A stretch of DNA of 11,718 nucleotides from Streptosporangiaceae bacterium. Its GTDB lineage: Bacteria; Actinomycetota; Actinomycetes; Streptosporangiales; Streptosporangiaceae. Under the pieces are notes generated by a model. That model ran no database searches and was not told the DNA's origin. It saw only the letters and a list, made by a program, of their open reading frames with translations. The DNA lies in the NCBI GenBank assembly GCA_025934635.1, contig JAICWX010000264.1, positions 1 to 11,718 on the forward strand. The letters run 5' to 3'. This document shows positions 1 through 6,311 of the stretch, piece by piece; positions within the stretch are counted from its first letter, which is position 1; every line of letters starts with the position of its first letter. The position numbers and the translations under genes are program-made.

Positions 1-1
1 G

Positions 2-205
2 GTGTCAGCCCACGCCGCCTTCACCTGCGCCCTCCTGGCCCTGGCTGCCCTCTTTGCCGTTGCCCTGACCTGGCGGCGTGCCCGCCGCGCCGACATCAGG
101 CAGATCGTGCGAGAAGAAATACGCAGATCAGCCGCCGCGTATGCGCCGGAACCGTCACCGGATGCTGCCTCACCCGGAACGAGCAGCTGGGCACGGCGCA
201 GATAA
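2..205 (+). CDS. Small single-pass membrane protein, possibly 5'-truncated
   Basis: An open frame runs from the window edge to a TAA at 203-205. Read from the GTG at position 2 it gives 67 residues. Residues about 3-23 form one hydrophobic Ala/Leu-rich helix, followed by an Arg-rich stretch (WRRARRADIRQ) and a polar Pro/Ser/Ala tail, so the protein should sit in the membrane once with a basic cytoplasmic tail. I do not recognise a family. Because the frame is open to the first base, the true start may lie upstream and the GTG may be an internal Val; no ribosome site can be checked. The downstream neighbour is a pseudogene on the other strand, so no functional context is available. Confidence 0.45.
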   Translation: MSAHAAFTCALLALAALFAVALTWRRARRADIRQIVREEIRRSAAAYAPEPSPDAASPGTSSWARRR

Positions 206-278
206 CCCGACTGTGAACTGCTGCCCGGCCGGCTGCATCAGCACGGATAATGCCGAGGCCGTCTCGGCTCCAGCTGGA

Positions 279-573
279 CCATGGCGGCAGCGGCGCGTCA
301 TGCAGCATCCGGACGGCGGCACCCGCCGCCGCCCACGCGGCCGACGGCTCGCCGGGACGGCCGAGGGCCCTGCCTGGCAGGGCGGCGAGTGCGAGCACGG
401 GCGGCTTGCGCCACAGGACCCGCGGCGTCGGGACCGGCGCCCTGGCCCATCACCTCGACCTCGACGTCGGCGCGCGCCTGATCACCGTCGATCTTCAGGA
501 ACACGCCGCCGACACGTAGGGTCGCGCGCTCGCGATGGGCGACGACGACCTCAACTTCCTCCACGCCGGCCAT
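279..573 (-). pseudogene. Remnant of an APH-type phosphotransferase, frameshifted and truncated
   Basis: Read on the minus strand from the ATG at 573, the first 44 residues (VEVVVAHRERATLRVGGVFLKIDGD, then ARADVEVEVM) match, from memory, the N-lobe of actinomycete aminoglycoside-phosphotransferase-like proteins. This includes the β-strand Lys of FLKID. The match then leaves that frame near 441 and continues one base over with APVPTPRVLWRKPPVLALAALPG and AAWAAAGAAVRMLHDAPLPPW. One extra base at about 441 accounts for the switch; the segment is 98 codons plus one base. Similarity stops after the Trp codon at 279-281, so the C-lobe with the HxD catalytic loop is missing (the usual length is about 300 residues). 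This is therefore a dead 5' fragment. The family assignment is from recognition, not a search. Confidence 0.72.
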
Positions 574-677
574 TATCGCCCGGAAAACCGGCTCAGCCGG
601 ATGAGCGCCCGACCGCGGTCAGCGAGGTGAGGTGCTGCCGAGGCTGGTGCGTCCGCCTGGGCCGTTCTACGATCTTG

Positions 678-692
678 AGACCGCAGTGGTCT
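678..692. promoter_or_regulatory. Short inverted repeat upstream of the GYD gene
   Basis: AGACC-N5-GGTCT is a perfect 5-bp inverted repeat centred about 62 bp before the GYD start codon. It could be a small operator or chance. I see no convincing -35/-10 pair around it. The rest of 574-746 holds no gene I can support. Confidence 0.2.
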
Positions 693-732
693 TCAGCCGC
701 TAGGCAGGCGATCCCTGCGCCTGTTCCTCGCT

Positions 733-738
733 GGAGGG
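733..738 (+). promoter_or_regulatory. Ribosome binding site of the GYD gene
   Basis: GGAGGG lies eight bases before the ATG at 747. It decides the start, since the frame is open far upstream without a comparable site. Confidence 0.75.
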
Positions 739-746
739 AAAGCTCG

Positions 747-1079
747 ATGACGCTTTACATGTACCAGGCTTCCTACACCGCGAAGTCGATGGCGGCTCAG
801 CTCACCGATCCGCACGACCCCATGGAGGCGATCGGGCCAGTCCTGGAGGATCTCGGCGCCAAGGTCATGGTGGCTGGCTTCCCGTTCGGTGAGTACGACA
901 TGCTCCTGGTCTACGAGGCACCCGATGACGTGACTGCGGCCAGCGTCGCGATGGCCGTCGCCGCCGCGGGCGAGGTCAAGTCGGCCAAGACCACGCGGCT
1001 GCTCAGCGGGCAGGAATGGCTCGACTCCTTGTGCAAGCGCAGGATCATCGACACCCGGAAAGAACGCCATCAGCACTAG
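747..1079 (+). CDS. GYD domain-containing protein
   Basis: A 110-residue protein starts at the ATG at 747, which lies eight bases after GGAGGG at 733-738. Longer frames upstream lack coding character, so this start is well supported. Nearly the whole length is a GYD domain: YxxSYTAKSM near the N-terminus, a β-strand with the family motif FGEYDMLLVYEAPDD (residues 47-61), then AVAAAGEVKSAKTTRLLS and a helix with QEW. Family members are small ferredoxin-like-fold, αβ-barrel-type proteins of about 95-110 residues found widely in bacteria. No reaction is established that I can name. It has no operon partner here: a pseudogene lies upstream on the other strand, and 234 bp separate it from the large gene downstream. 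The basic C-terminal tail (CKRRIIDTRKERHQH) goes beyond the usual domain. Confidence 0.85.
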   Translation: MTLYMYQASYTAKSMAAQLTDPHDPMEAIGPVLEDLGAKVMVAGFPFGEYDMLLVYEAPDDVTAASVAMAVAAAGEVKSAKTTRLLSGQEWLDSLCKRRIIDTRKERHQH

Positions 1080-1086
1080 ACCGCGG

Positions 1087-1104
1087 GCGGCGGACCGGCG
1101 CCGC
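1087..1104 (+). terminator. Possible weak terminator hairpin after the GYD gene
   Basis: GCGGCG and CGCCGC form a 6-bp all-GC stem with a 6-base loop, starting eight bases after the GYD stop codon and followed by a short AT-rich stretch (AATATC). There is no U-run, which is common for actinomycete terminators. The remainder of 1105-1313 shows no gene; GATAAT at 1194-1199 is a -10-like hexamer without a matching -35. Confidence 0.35.
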
Positions 1105-1313
1105 AATATCCGTGCTTTATCCGCTGGACAGCGGGGAGACTCACAAGTGTGGAGCTGGTACGGAGCTGCGTCTCGCTGAAGTCGCGCGGAGTGGATAATC
1201 CGGGCGAATGCGAGCCATATGGACGTAGAACCTGGACCTGCGATGAGTTGTGCCGCATATAGGCCCTGTGACAACGGAAGCCCCGCTTCTGCTTGTTCTC
1301 GCCGGGGGGGCAA

Positions 1314-4300
1314 ATGGAGGATCAGTGCCTGGCCGTTCACCGGACGGTTGTTGCCCTCGACGTTGAAGGGTTCGGGGCTCGTCAGCGCACCAACCGGAAT
1401 CAGGTAGCAGTCCGCGATGGCCTCTACCGGGCGTTGCGGGAAGCGTTTCAGGAGGCAGGAGTTCCGTGGGCTGACCACGATCACGAGGACCGCGGAGACG
1501 GCGTCTTCATCCTCGTCAGCTCCGAGGTGCCCAAGAGCCTGTTCGTCGAGGCGCTTCCGCCCGCGCTGGTCAGCGCCTTGCGTAGGCATAACAGCACGCA
1601 TCCGGACGCGGAGCGGATCCGACTGCGGATGGCCGTGAATGCAGGAGAGGTCAACTATGACGCGCACGGGGCTACGGGCGCGTCAATCAACCTGACGTTC
1701 CGCCTTCTTGAATCCGGCTTGGTTAAAGAGGCACTGGCTGGCTCTTCCGGTGTCCTGGCCGTCATTGTCTCGTCATGGTTCTTCGAGGAGGTCGTGCGGC
1801 ACAGCACGGTTGACATCACCGCGTATTACCCAGCCCTGGTGACGGTCAAGGAGACTACGGCGACCGGATGGATCTGCCTCCCAGACCAGTCAGGCGGTCC
1901 CGGAAACCGGATACCGGGACGCCTGCACACGTTCGAGCAGACACCACTGTGGCGCCGCACGCTGGCAGAGCGGTCCGAGGATCTGAATAGCGTTCCACGG
2001 CAGGCGCTGCGGTGGGCGTACCTGCGGTTCCGGGCGGTGATAGAACCGCTAGCCGCCGAGATCGCCCGTTCGCTGCCAATGTTCACTGACCACACGATTT
2101 CTCATATTGATGCTCTATGGGATATAGCATCCCTGGTCTGCGGAGATGATTTCCCCCTCAACCCGGCCGAGGCCTTTGTGCTCGGGGGCGCATTTCTTCT
2201 GCACGATATCGGGATGGGTCTGGCCTCGTCCCGGGGTGGAATGGAAGCTATCGAAGCGGATCCTCGCTTCGAGGATCTTCTGGCGGGCGCTTCCGCTCGC
2301 TTGCGGCGGGCGGATCCCTCGGCCAACGGTGAGTCAGTCAGTCTGGCTGCGCGGGAGGAGTCGATCGTTGAACTACTGAGGCTGCGCTATGCAGCGCAAG
2401 CAGAGAGCTTGATGACGCGTCCGTTCCAAAATTCTGATAATGAGACCTTCTACCTGCTGCAGGATGCCGGCCTACGGCAAAGTTTCGGCTCACTCATCGG
2501 ACGGATTGCGGCCAGCCACTGGTGGGATGTAGACGACCTGCGGAAGTTTGAGCGGTTGCAGGGTTCGTGTGTGGACCACCCTCCCGACTGGGAAGTCGAC
2601 CCGCTCAAGATTGCCTGCGTACTTCGACTGGCCGACGCGGCAAATATTGACCACAGGAGGGCGCCTACCAACGTCCATGCCTTCCGGCGCCCGAAAGCAG
2701 GCTTCCGTGACCACTGGTACTTCCAGGAGCGGCTTACCCGGCCGCGGGTGGCCGATGACCGGCTTGAGTACACCGCGACGCTGCCGTTCGGGCGAAACGA
2801 GGCACCAGCCTGGTGGCTAGCATGGGAGACAATACAAGATATCAATGAGCAACTCCGGCAGGTCGATGGACTATGCGCAGATCTAGGCCGTCCGCGATTT
2901 GCGATCCGTTCGGTTGCCGGTGCCGATTCGCCCGAGCGCCTGGCGCTCTATATCCGCACCGAGGGCTGGGATCCGATCGATGCGCGGCTCCGCGTCACGG
3001 GTACAGCCGAGCTGATCGCCAATCTTGGCGGCGAGGATCTCTACGGCCAGCATCCGGAAATCGCGATGCGCGAACTGATCGCGAATGCGACTGACGCCAC
3101 GCGCGCCCGGGCAGCGTACGAGGGTGAAGCCGCGGGCGCCGTAATCGTGCGGTTGTCGCACGAGGCTGGCTCGTGGTGGCTGAGCGTCGAGGATCACGGC
3201 ATCGGGATGACGCCAGAGACCATGGTCACCGCCCTGACCGACTTCGGCTCCACACGCTGGCAGTCATCCGAGATGATTGCCGATTTCCCAGGCCTGCTGA
3301 GCGGGGGCTTCCTGCCGACCGGCCGTTTCGGCATAGGTTTCTTCGCGGTCTTCATGATTGCTGACGAGGTTGATGTCTTCAGTCTCAGTTATGACGAGGC
3401 GCCACGGAGCACGCACGTCCTCGAATTCCGCAACAGCGTCGCCGGGCGACCGCTCTTGCGGAAGGCGGATGCTCACGAGCGACTTCGTGGCTGCGGCACT
3501 CTGGTGCGCGCTAAATTGCGGCACGAGCCGCGTTCTGCGAGCGGACTGTTTAAGACCACCGACCGTGGCCTGACCGATACGCAGTTGCTGCATAGCCGCC
3601 TGATCTGTATGTGTGCGCTTGCGAATGTTGACATCAGCGTGCAAGGTCCCGACGATGCATGCCCGATCACGGTTGTGCGGGGAGATGACTGGACTAAGGT
3701 TCCCCCAGCCGAGTTGTTCCGAAGGCTTTACCGCAGGGAAGAAGCCAGTCATCTGGACCGTGTTATCCTCGACGGTTACGAGAAGCTATTTGCTGACCGC
3801 GCGACGAGCCTGCGCAGCCCTGACGGCCGCGTCTGTGGCCGGGCCATGATGGTTTCCGGTTTTGAGCTGATGCCGGAAGGCCTCCGGTGGATGAAGCTCT
3901 CTAAAGGGCTTATCTACGTTGGCGGCCTCCAATCAAGCGAACTTCTCTATTGCATGGGAGCCTTCTCCGGCCGGCCTCTTACCGCTGACCGGCTGCGTGC
4001 CTGGCCGCTCGTGTCAATTGATGAGTTTGTGTCTTGGGTCGAAGCCCAAGCAGACCGAATCTGCGACTCTCCTGGATCACTGCCCTTCGACCTCGCCGAG
4101 ATGGGCACACTCGCCAGAGGCTTCAGAGCCCTTGCGCCTAGGCTGCCCTGTGCGGAATGTAAGAGCGGGCAGCTAGACCGCGACGGCCTCGTTAATTGGC
4201 TGAGGGGTCGGCCAGAGATCATGCTGATTGCTAAGGGAACATTCGAAAGCCACTATCCTCGTGAGAAGGAGCCCGCATTTTTTACCTACGACGGCTATGA

Positions 4301-4655
4301 AATCATACCTCCAGATAATGCCCTGTTCGTGCAATTGAATCCTGTGTGGCTCTTCCCGGAAGAGGTACTGAGCCGCCCTAAAGATAAGCGTTTCGCCCGT
4401 GCTACACACTCGTCAGCTACGTGGAACCTGCATGCCTGGTGGTACGACACCGGAAATTTCGGCTCGGTCGGTCTCGTCGTGCGCACAATAGCAGAAGTAT
4501 GGAATATAGATATTCCGGCTGCCATTAACCTCATGGAGCCTCTTCATATTCACGGCGACCGCGACCTGAGGCCGCAGCTAGAAGCAATCGACGGTGATCC
4601 GCTACGGGTGACGGCCATCCGGATGAGGGATCCATCGGCCGGGGAGGGGCGCTAG
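1314..4655 (+). CDS. Cyclase-like / HD / Hsp90-like ATPase fusion protein
   Basis: A 1113-residue cytosolic protein with no signal peptide or membrane helix. Residues 10-190 resemble a class III nucleotide cyclase catalytic domain: ALDVEGFG with metal-site D16, DRGDGVFILV with D62, LRMAVNAGEV, and the NxxxR pair N126/R130. Residues about 235-510 are HD phosphohydrolase-like: DHTISHID (H260, H264), LLHDIGMG (H297/D298), H402, and RLADAANID (D441). Residues about 560-735 are a GHKL/Hsp90 ATPase: N-box RELIANATDATRA (E587, N591, D594), EDHGIGMT (G629/G631) and GRFGIGFFAVFMIADEV (670-686), very close to Hsp90. Residues 736-1113 are unrecognised. HD domains next to Hsp90-like ATPases are known from predicted conflict systems; a stress or phage sensor is my inference. 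I chose ATG 1314; an in-frame TTG at 1293 is possible, and the G-run at 1304-1310 is unusually close to the ATG. ATA codons and AT-rich stretches suggest transfer. Confidence 0.85.
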   Translation: MEDQCLAVHRTVVALDVEGFGARQRTNRNQVAVRDGLYRALREAFQEAGVPWADHDHEDRGDGVFILVSSEVPKSLFVEALPPALVSALRRHNSTHPDAERIRLRMAVNAGEVNYDAHGATGASINLTFRLLESGLVKEALAGSSGVLAVIVSSWFFEEVVRHSTVDITAYYPALVTVKETTATGWICLPDQSGGPGNRIPGRLHTFEQTPLWRRTLAERSEDLNSVPRQALRWAYLRFRAVIEPLAAEIARSLPMFTDHTISHIDALWDIASLVCGDDFPLNPAEAFVLGGAFLLHDIGMGLASSRGGMEAIEADPRFEDLLAGASARLRRADPSANGESVSLAAREESIVELLRLRYAAQAESLMTRPFQNSDNETFYLLQDAGLRQSFGSLIGRIAASHWWDVDDLRKFERLQGSCVDHPPDWEVDPLKIACVLRLADAANIDHRRAPTNVHAFRRPKAGFRDHWYFQERLTRPRVADDRLEYTATLPFGRNEAPAWWLAWETIQDINEQLRQVDGLCADLGRPRFAIRSVAGADSPERLALYIRTEGWDPIDARLRVTGTAELIANLGGEDLYGQHPEIAMRELIANATDATRARAAYEGEAAGAVIVRLSHEAGSWWLSVEDHGIGMTPETMVTALTDFGSTRWQSSEMIADFPGLLSGGFLPTGRFGIGFFAVFMIADEVDVFSLSYDEAPRSTHVLEFRNSVAGRPLLRKADAHERLRGCGTLVRAKLRHEPRSASGLFKTTDRGLTDTQLLHSRLICMCALANVDISVQGPDDACPITVVRGDDWTKVPPAELFRRLYRREEASHLDRVILDGYEKLFADRATSLRSPDGRVCGRAMMVSGFELMPEGLRWMKLSKGLIYVGGLQSSELLYCMGAFSGRPLTADRLRAWPLVSIDEFVSWVEAQADRICDSPGSLPFDLAEMGTLARGFRALAPRLPCAECKSGQLDRDGLVNWLRGRPEIMLIAKGTFESHYPREKEPAFFTYDGYEIIPPDNALFVQLNPVWLFPEEVLSRPKDKRFARATHSSATWNLHAWWYDTGNFGSVGLVVRTIAEVWNIDIPAAINLMEPLHIHGDRDLRPQLEAIDGDPLRVTAIRMRDPSAGEGR

Positions 4656-4672
4656 CCGCCTTCCCCGGCCGA
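4635..4672 (+). terminator. Strong hairpin spanning the stop codon of the large gene
   Basis: TCGGCCGGGGA (4635-4645) and TCCCCGGCCGA (4662-4672) are perfect 11-bp inverted repeats. One G-T and two G-C pairs extend the stem to 14 bp, leaving a 10-base loop at 4649-4658 that contains the TAG stop (4653-4655). No U-run follows, as is usual in actinomycetes. It lies between convergent genes, so it may end transcription from the left; bidirectional action is possible. Confidence 0.7.
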
Positions 4673-4687
4673 GGTACCGATCCTGAA

Positions 4688-4741
4688 CGGCATCAATGGA
4701 GCATCGATGCTGCTCACGCGGCATTAATGGAGCATCGATGC
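4688..4741. repeat. Two 23-bp direct repeats, each with an internal palindrome
   Basis: Copies at 4688-4710 and 4719-4741 match at 22 of 23 positions (a C/T difference in CATCAATGG versus CATTAATGG) and start 31 bp apart. Each copy ends with the perfect 10-bp palindrome GCATCGATGC. The second copy can also fold, with CGGCAT (4719-4724) pairing with ATGCCG (4739-4744). They lie in non-coding DNA between convergent genes. They could be protein-binding iterons, an insertion footprint or a recombination site; the sequence does not decide. Confidence 0.75.
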
Positions 4742-4804
4742 CGTTATCTGAGGGTAGCCGCGGTGACTGGCGAGGCTAGCGGGACAGGTAAGGCAACTGA
4801 GGTT

Positions 4805-4881
4805 CGTATCACCGTAACCTCGGCAAAAGAACGCGTATCGCCGTAACCTCGGCGGAAGAACGCATTCACCGCAACCTCTGC
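4805..4881. repeat. Adjacent 29-bp tandem repeats with a decayed third copy
   Basis: Copy one is 4805-4833 and copy two 4834-4862; they abut exactly and agree at 26 of 29 positions (shared core CCGTAACCTCGGC). A diverged partial copy (CATTCACCGCAACCTCTGCC) follows from 4863 to about 4881. The array lies just past the 3' end of the permease gene. GAGGTT (4799-4804) and AACCTC (4816-4821) form an inverted repeat across the first unit. This is a short minisatellite or a decaying intergenic element; no coding sense is evident in either strand. Confidence 0.75.
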
Positions 4882-4901
4882 CCTCGGAATCGCTCGGGCC
4901 G

Positions 4902-6311
4902 TCAGTTCCGGGCTGGCTCCGGCGCCGCGGCCGGGCGCCGCGTGCGCTGGCGGATCGCGAGCAGGTAGTACAGCGGCACGGTTATCACCAGGCCGACGAT
5001 CCACGACAGGTCGGTGCCGTTCATCGCCGAGGCCGCCGGGCCGGTGTACAGGGTGGTCGACATGAACGGGATCTCGACGGCGATGCCGATGACGTACGCC
5101 ACGATGCCGATCGTCCCCACCCGCCCGTACGGACCGCCGCTGGGGTCGAAGAAGGCCTCTACGTCGTACTCGCCGTGCCGGATCAGGTAGTAGTCCACCA
5201 GGTTGATCGCGGTCCACGGGATGAGGACGTACAGCAGCAGCAAGATGAAGTTCGTGTAGTTGGTGAGGAACTGCGCCTGCAGGCCGAGCGCCAGGATCAG
5301 CGAGATGCCCACGATGACGACCGACAGGGCGGCCCGCACCCGGGCGCCGGGGATCCAGTGGCGCGCGAAGGTCTGCCCGGTCGTGATCGAGCAGAGCACC
5401 CCGCCGTACAGGTTGATCGAGTTGGTGTCCATGATCCCGAGCGCGAAGACCAGCATCACCAGCCAGCCGACGCCGCCGGACAGGGTGTGCAGCTCGGCGA
5501 TCTGGTCCGGGTTGGTCGACGCCACGCCGACTATCGCGCCGAGCAGCATCGGCAGCGTGCTGCCGAGCACGGTGCCCCAGTACGACATCCAGAACGTGGA
5601 GCCGGCCTCGTTGTTGGGCGGCATGTAGCGGGAGTAGTCCGAGACGTACGGCGCGTAGGCGATCTGCCAGAGCACGCCGAGCGAGACCGCGGACAGGAAG
5701 CCGCCGCCGCTGAAGTGACCGGTCGACAGGAAGTTGGCGGGCAGGCCGTGCACGGCCACGATGAAGATCAGGCTGAGGATCATCACCCCGCCGAACAGCA
5801 CGACGGCCCACCGGTTCACCGCGTGGATCACGTCGTAGCCGAAGATCGTGATCACCAGGCTGACCACCGCGCAGATGACGATGCCGGTGTCGACGCTGAT
5901 GCCGCCGGCCAGCTGGTTCAGCGACTGGCCGCCGAGGACCAGGTTGGACGCGAAGAACCCGACGTACATGGCGACCGCGACCGCGACCACCAGCAGCGCG
6001 CCGAAATAGCCGAACTGGGCCCGGCTCTGGATCATCTGCGGCACGCCCAGCCGCGGCCCCTGCGCCGAGTGCAGCGCCATGAACAGGGCGCCGACGACGT
6101 TGCCGAGCACGATGGCGATCAGGCTCCACCAGAAGCTGAGGCCGAAGACGGCCGGCGCCAGGGCGCCGGTCACGAAGGTCAGCGGCATGATGTTGGAGCT
6201 GAACCAGATCGTGAACAGGTCCCGCGGCTTCCCGTGCCGTTCGTCCAGCGGGATGATGTCGATGGTCCGGCGCTCCAGCGCCGCGGGCTCGGTGCTCGAT
6301 CTCGGGCTCAC
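4902..6311 (-). CDS. NCS1-family permease (purine/cytosine/allantoin type)
   Basis: A 469-residue integral membrane protein with about 12 hydrophobic segments. These begin after a hydrophilic N-terminus (ERRTIDIIPLDERHGKPRDLFTIWFSSN, residues 13-40) that is typical of NCS1 nucleobase:cation symporters. Other family marks are GPRLGVPQMIQSRAQFGYFG (85-104), YVSDYSRYMP (222-231) in the substrate-site region, and PWTAINLVDYYLIRHGEYDV (365-384). The family imports nucleobases, allantoin, hydantoins, thiamine or related N-heterocycles with Na+ or H+. The start is GTG at 6311, because GGAGG (6319-6323 on the plus strand as CCTCC) lies seven bases upstream and the GTGA overlaps the nitrilase stop by 4 bp. 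A GTG further upstream at 6350 would lie deep in the nitrilase gene. As last gene of the operon it most likely imports the pathway substrate; which heterocycle is unknown. Confidence 0.9.
   Translation of the reverse strand: MSPRSSTEPAALERRTIDIIPLDERHGKPRDLFTIWFSSNIMPLTFVTGALAPAVFGLSFWWSLIAIVLGNVVGALFMALHSAQGPRLGVPQMIQSRAQFGYFGALLVVAVAVAMYVGFFASNLVLGGQSLNQLAGGISVDTGIVICAVVSLVITIFGYDVIHAVNRWAVVLFGGVMILSLIFIVAVHGLPANFLSTGHFSGGGFLSAVSLGVLWQIAYAPYVSDYSRYMPPNNEAGSTFWMSYWGTVLGSTLPMLLGAIVGVASTNPDQIAELHTLSGGVGWLVMLVFALGIMDTNSINLYGGVLCSITTGQTFARHWIPGARVRAALSVVIVGISLILALGLQAQFLTNYTNFILLLLYVLIPWTAINLVDYYLIRHGEYDVEAFFDPSGGPYGRVGTIGIVAYVIGIAVEIPFMSTTLYTGPAASAMNGTDLSWIVGLVITVPLYYLLAIRQRTRRPAAAPEPARN

Noticed and set aside
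78..746. Long plus-strand open frame in front of the GYD gene, suggesting a 333-residue protein
   Set aside because: The upstream part is Arg/Pro-rich with no family pattern and runs antisense to the phosphotransferase remnant. The GYD start at 747 has its own ribosome site, so the extension is an artefact of high GC.
1195..1270. Possible tRNA gene or remnant (reverse strand reads like a T-arm near 1230)
   Set aside because: The putative T-stem does not pair and no acceptor or anticodon arm can be built.
693..1667. 324-residue minus-strand open frame opposite the GYD gene and the start of the large gene
   Set aside because: It has no recognisable domain and crosses two well-supported plus-strand genes. 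Its composition is that of a reverse-complement shadow.
4501..4516. Perfect palindrome GGAATATAGATATTCC
   Set aside because: It lies inside the coding region of the large gene and encodes ordinary residues (WNIDIP). With no second copy seen, it is more likely chance in an AT-rich stretch than an operator.
4727..4846. 39-codon plus-strand frame starting in the second 23-bp repeat (MEHRCRYLRV...)
   Set aside because: No ribosome site, it begins inside one repeat and ends inside another, and no family is recognisable. Most likely chance.
4744..4901. Extra minus-strand frame through the repeat array, as a possible extension of the permease region
   Set aside because: It belongs to a different frame from the permease, whose own stop at 4902-4904 is clear. 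The translation only reflects the tandem repeats.
4656..4901. CRISPR array
   Set aside because: Only two copies of each repeat type, the 29-bp units abut with no spacers, the 23-bp units have one 8-bp gap, and no cas genes are present.
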